Shown here piece after piece: positions 60,900 to 64,000 of a DNA stretch of 64,000 nt. The position numbers and the translations under genes were made by a program. The notes beneath the pieces were generated by a model that saw only the letters and a list, made by a program, of their open reading frames with translations, searched no databases and was not told the DNA's origin. The stretch's first letter is position 1; each line of letters opens with the position of its first letter. The stretch comes from Cycas panzhihuaensis (taxonomy: Eukaryota > Cycadophyta): NCBI GenBank assembly GCA_023213395.1, contig CM041465.1, positions 213,597,741 through 213,661,740 on the forward strand, read 5' to 3'.

Positions 60900-61930
60900 T
60901 CTTAAACATCAAAGCATCACTCAAGGCCATCTTACCCAAAAATATGTTGTCATTGACAAGTTAGTGATGGACTATAGTCTCCATGCCCGATGTGGGTCTA
61001 ACATGGAAATCATTCCTAAACTCTTGGCCTTCTCTATTGCCCTACCCAACAAGTTTGCCAAGATTATATAGAGATAAGGAGAAATTGGATCTCCGTATCT
61101 CAAACCTCTATATCCCTTGAAACTCATCAAGGTACCATTAATAAGAGCTAAATATTGGGGATTTATTATGCATGATTTCATCCACCCTCTCATTTTTTTG
61201 CCAAATCTAAAAGCTTTTAAGTAGTCTAATAAGAAGCCCTAGGACACTCTATCATATACTTTCAACTAGTTAATTTTAATTATCATACTAGCCTCTTTCC
61301 TTTGATTGGTTGAATGGACTATTTCATGGATGGTAATTATACCATTTGTAATTTGCCTTCTCTTTACAAAACCATCTTGATTAGCAGAGATCACCCTAGG
61401 AAGGATCCCCTTCACTGTGTTGGCCAACACTTTGGTCATAATTTTATATTTAACATTGCATAAACTAATTGGGAAAAAATCCTCCATCCTGGATCCCCTT
61501 CCTTCTTCAATATTAACACTAGAAAGGTAGCTTGCCATTCCCCTAGAATCTTCTGATTCTTATGAAACTCATTCACAACTTCCATAAAATCCTCCTTTAT
61601 GATATCCCAATATTCCTAAAAAAATCTAAGGGGGAAACTATCCGGTCCCAATGCTTTATCCTTTCTCATGCCAAAAATTACTTTCTGGACCTAATCTATA
61701 CTAAATGACACCTCTAGAGCATTATTCTAGTCCTCATCCACCAAACTAGGGATGACATTCATGAATTCCTTTCTAACCTCGTCATCTTGACATCCCGGCT
61801 TGGGGAGAAGCTCCTTGAAATAATCAATAACTATGTGTTTCATGTCCTCCTCCTTACCCACTTCCTGGTCCTCACTATTATATAATTTGCTAATCCTATT
61901 ACTAACTCTGTGTTTCACTGCTATTATATA
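60900..61930 (-). pseudogene. LINE-2 reverse transcriptase (degenerate)
   Basis: The - strand shows KDKALGPDSFPLRFF, EWQATFLVLILKKEG, the frame 61266-61538 with RRQITNGIITIHEIVH, then MIIKINWLKVYDRVSW and INGTLMSFKGYRGLRYGDPISPYLYIIL. The catalytic box is LVNDNIF where LINE-1 has FVDDSIY, so the first catalytic Asp is lost. The frame 61727-61918 upstream encodes the linker before the fingers. Confidence 0.88.
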
Positions 61931-62307
61931 AAAAAATTTTGTATTTCTATTCCCTTTAGCAAGCCATAGGGCTCTAGATTTTTGCCTTTAATGAATCTCC
62001 TCCCTGTGCAACACTTCCTTCCAGTTTTTAATAAGGGCTCTTTCCAACTGGTTTAGCTCATGGGACCTACCTTCCTCCTAAATCCTAAACTCAACTTCTT
62101 TCAAGTCCTTGTCCAACTAATTTTTAACTTCAAATATATTTCCATAATTCCTTTTATTCCAATCCTTCACCTTTCTCTTTATCTAGTCTAATTTATTTGA
62201 GAATTTATACATAACACTCCTAGAGATTGGAACTTTATACCATTCCTCAATTAGCTCCTTGAGGTTATGATGGTTTGTCCATATCAACTCAAACTTAAAA
62301 GGTGTTC

Positions 62308-62553
62308 TGTTATGAACCTCCTTAAGCAAAACACTTTAATTAATTAATTAAATATTAGGTGCTAGTGAAAAGGCACAACCCTCCATGAAAGGGCCTAATG
62401 TGCATATAAATTAAGCACCAATTGTAACATGGACATCATATCTTTTATCTTATCAATCAAACTTGGTCAATTGACTATAAACTTGCCCAGCGTTCTGGCG
62501 TGCTCTCTTGTGCTTCCTTGTTTTGCTTCAAGTTACGAACTGGGTTCGTAACA
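62308..62553 (+). repeat. 5' LTR of element K
   Basis: It starts TGTTATGAACC and ends GGTTCGTAACA. The last 22 bases hold a perfect 9-bp stem with a TGG loop (62532-62552). Confidence 0.82.
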
Positions 62554-62555
62554 AG

Positions 62556-62569
62556 TGGTATCAGAGCAG
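62556..62569 (+). other. Primer-binding site of element K (tRNA-iMet type)
   Basis: TGGTATCAGAGCAG starts two bases after the LTR, an exact match to the common core. Confidence 0.88.
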
Positions 62570-63818
62570 TTTCTGGGCACCTACTCATTGAACTGACCAC
62601 GTAGGATAGAGAAAATCCAAAGTACACTCTGGGCACTGATTGAATTGACCACCAACCACCATAGGCATTCTAGTTCCGACTCATTTGTCAATCCCGTCGC
62701 CTCTCTCCGCTTTGCATTACGTACCGCATCCTTGCATCTCAGCGTCTACTTGCGCCCTTGGTTCTTCTTCCAGTTGAACATCATACACTGAGGCGCCACT
62801 GTGCAACCAAGCATCATTTTCCGCTAACTTCTGAGATCGTATTTACTATTCACACTCTGATTACGTATTCTTGTTCACTGCCTCTTGTGTCTGTCTTCCA
62901 TTTGACCTGCCTATTTCGTTTCTGTATATGTTCTGGCTTTGGCTCTGCGTTTGCCTTTCATTTTTGCGCTAAGCCGTCGCCATTCTTTCTTGCGTTTTCT
63001 CGCGGACTGCCTGCAAAGGGCGTCTGTCTCCGTTCCGTTCCTAGGCGATCACTTTCAGCCACTAATAAAGCTGCTGTAATTCTTATTATTTATTAGTTCG
63101 TATACCGCGTCTGCCTGTAATTCTTATTATTATTAGCGCAAGCTTTGGATAGTGACGCATTTATTCATTATATTTGCGTTGTTATTGGCGCGCTGCGTGG
63201 ATAGTGTCATTCATTTTCGAGTGACGCATTTATTCATTTTCGAGTCCGTTCTATATTGTCGCCAAACACATTTTACGGTTTGGCGCATTTATTAATTGCG
63301 ATATTGCTTTGGAAATCGATTTGGAAAGATATTATACTTAAGTGATATCTTTGCGATATTATATTTAAGTGATATCTTTGCTTTGGAAATCGATTTGGAG
63401 CATAAGATATTAAGTGATATATTTGCTTATAAAAAAAAAAAAAAAAAACTTTAAGTGATATATATATTTTCAATCTCCATAAGTCATATGTTTTATTGAT
63501 TGTCGTTTAATTAATTTGTCTATTTTGATTATTAGAACTAGCGCGTGCCTTCATACATCATTAAAGTCACTTGGGTTACAGAATTGTTCTGTAACATTTG
63601 TCTTCGATCTTCTGCCTGGCGTCTTAAAACACGTACTCTGTGGGTACATTCCATACAACACGAGATCAAATACTTTTTTCTATTCAGCTTGTGAAAATTA
63701 TACATAAGTGTAAAAGAGATTAATAAGAGAAGCAGAAACTTGCAGTAGTATTCTAAACACGCCCGTCAAACAGTGGAATCGTATTTATACGATTATTAAA
63801 ATAATAAACACTGAAGAC
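62570..63818 (+). other. Leader of element K with internal repeats
   Basis: CpG-rich to about 63,060, then AT-rich. GTGACGCATTTATTCATT occurs twice (63151 and 63221), and blocks around AAGTGATATCTTTGC and CTTTGGAAATCGATTTGGA recur at 63,306-63,425. An A18 run follows at about 63,430. A 112-codon frame at 62758-63096 shows no recognisable domain. Confidence 0.6.
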
Positions 63819-63995
63819 ATGGCAGATAACACTGTTCAAAAAGAGATCGTCGAACCAATCACGCAAGCAGTACACGAAGCAGTCCAGACATCAAATGCTC
63901 TATTAAATCATACATTACACCAGATATTGGATAAATTAACAATCATAGCTACAAACAAAGAAAGAAGATATGATCGCTCACGATTACGAGGATGA
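63819..63995 (+). pseudogene. Element K gag start (58 codons, then stop)
   Basis: An ATG at 63819 opens a frame with a helical, Gln/Ala/Glu-rich N-terminus (MADNTVQKEIVEPITQAVHE) and then a basic stretch (KERRYDRSR). A TGA ends it at 63993-63995, five bases before the window end. The position after the leader suggests the start of gag. The stop may be a mutation or a frameshift. Confidence 0.4.
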
Positions 63996-64000
63996 AGCAA

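Larger units (their letters stand above)
58681..62307 (-). mobile_element. LINE-2: plant L1-type LINE, same family as LINE-1, 5' part cut by element K
   Basis: The 3' end (T-runs at 58681-58690 followed by GTTAAGGTA) matches LINE-1. On the - strand ORF2 runs from the last part of the endonuclease and a linker (about 62,300) through reverse transcriptase and a zf-RVT-like linker to RNase H (about 58,900-59,290). The 5' part should lie beyond element K, which inserted at 62,308. Stops are frequent. Confidence 0.87.
62308..64000 (+). mobile_element. Element K: CpG-rich LTR element, 5' part, runs off the window
   Basis: A 246-bp LTR with inverted ends (TGTTATGAACC and GGTTCGTAACA) is followed by an intact initiator-tRNA primer-binding site, a leader of about 1.25 kb and a short ATG frame. 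CpG dinucleotides are frequent, unlike in the LINE it interrupts, so it is probably the youngest or least methylation-decayed insertion in this part. Superfamily cannot be told from the part visible. The sequence just before the LTR is TGTTC (62303-62307); its partner would lie outside. Confidence 0.8.

Noticed and set aside
62758-63096. 112-codon frame in the leader of element K as a gene
   Set aside because: No recognisable domain, Cys/Leu/Phe-rich composition typical of a chance frame in C/T-rich sequence, and it lies between primer-binding site and gag start.

Overview
The window is a block of nested, mostly decayed plant retrotransposons. I find no host gene, tRNA, rRNA or CRISPR array. 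The elements are Ty1/Copia with UBN2-type gag, a Ty3 chromovirus with a chromodomain, a Tat/Athila-like Ty3 gag, and plant L1 LINEs with a C-terminal RNase H. Together these point to a land plant with a large, repeat-rich genome. Many old insertions survive almost full length and are full of stop codons where CAA, CAG, TGG or CGA once stood. That suggests slow DNA removal plus cytosine deamination, as in gymnosperms, but the organism is an inference.

Region 1 (1-18,946) is a three-level nest. A coding-poor LTR element B (1601-18941, + strand, target duplication CATAA) holds Copia-1 (2983-16604, - strand, duplication ATCAA/ATTAA). Copia-1 carries in its leader a Ty3 chromovirus D (8236-14878, + strand, duplication ATGAA/GTGAA). 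Region 2 (19,904-25,187) is Copia-2 (+ strand, duplication AAATC), the same family as Copia-1 but lacking the end of gag, protease and most of integrase. Region 3 (about 27,782-41,000) is LINE-1 (- strand), split inside its reverse transcriptase by Copia-3 (30490-37507, - strand, duplication GATCC).

Region 4 (43,071-55,685) is the most unusual. LTR element H (- strand, duplication TTTTC) seems to carry one 430-codon reading frame of unknown function and no reverse transcriptase or integrase. This frame is interrupted by element I (44041-54116, - strand, duplication GATGG), a Ty3 element with LTRs of about 2.55 kb, gag and protease but no reverse transcriptase or integrase. Element I carries four 85-bp hairpin repeats upstream of its 3' LTR. 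Removing I and one copy of its duplication leaves the H frame in phase.

Region 5 (58,681-64,000) is LINE-2 (- strand, same family as LINE-1), interrupted at 62,308 by the 5' LTR of CpG-rich element K, which runs off the window. The stretches 18,947-19,898, 25,193-27,780, 41,030-43,065 and 55,691-58,680 are AT-rich with no coding content I recognise.

Relative ages from nesting and hand comparison of LTRs: D and Copia-3 are old (about 11-12 % LTR divergence), H is younger (about 5-6 %), and I is younger than H. LTR boundaries marked by target duplications are base-exact; domain limits are approximate.
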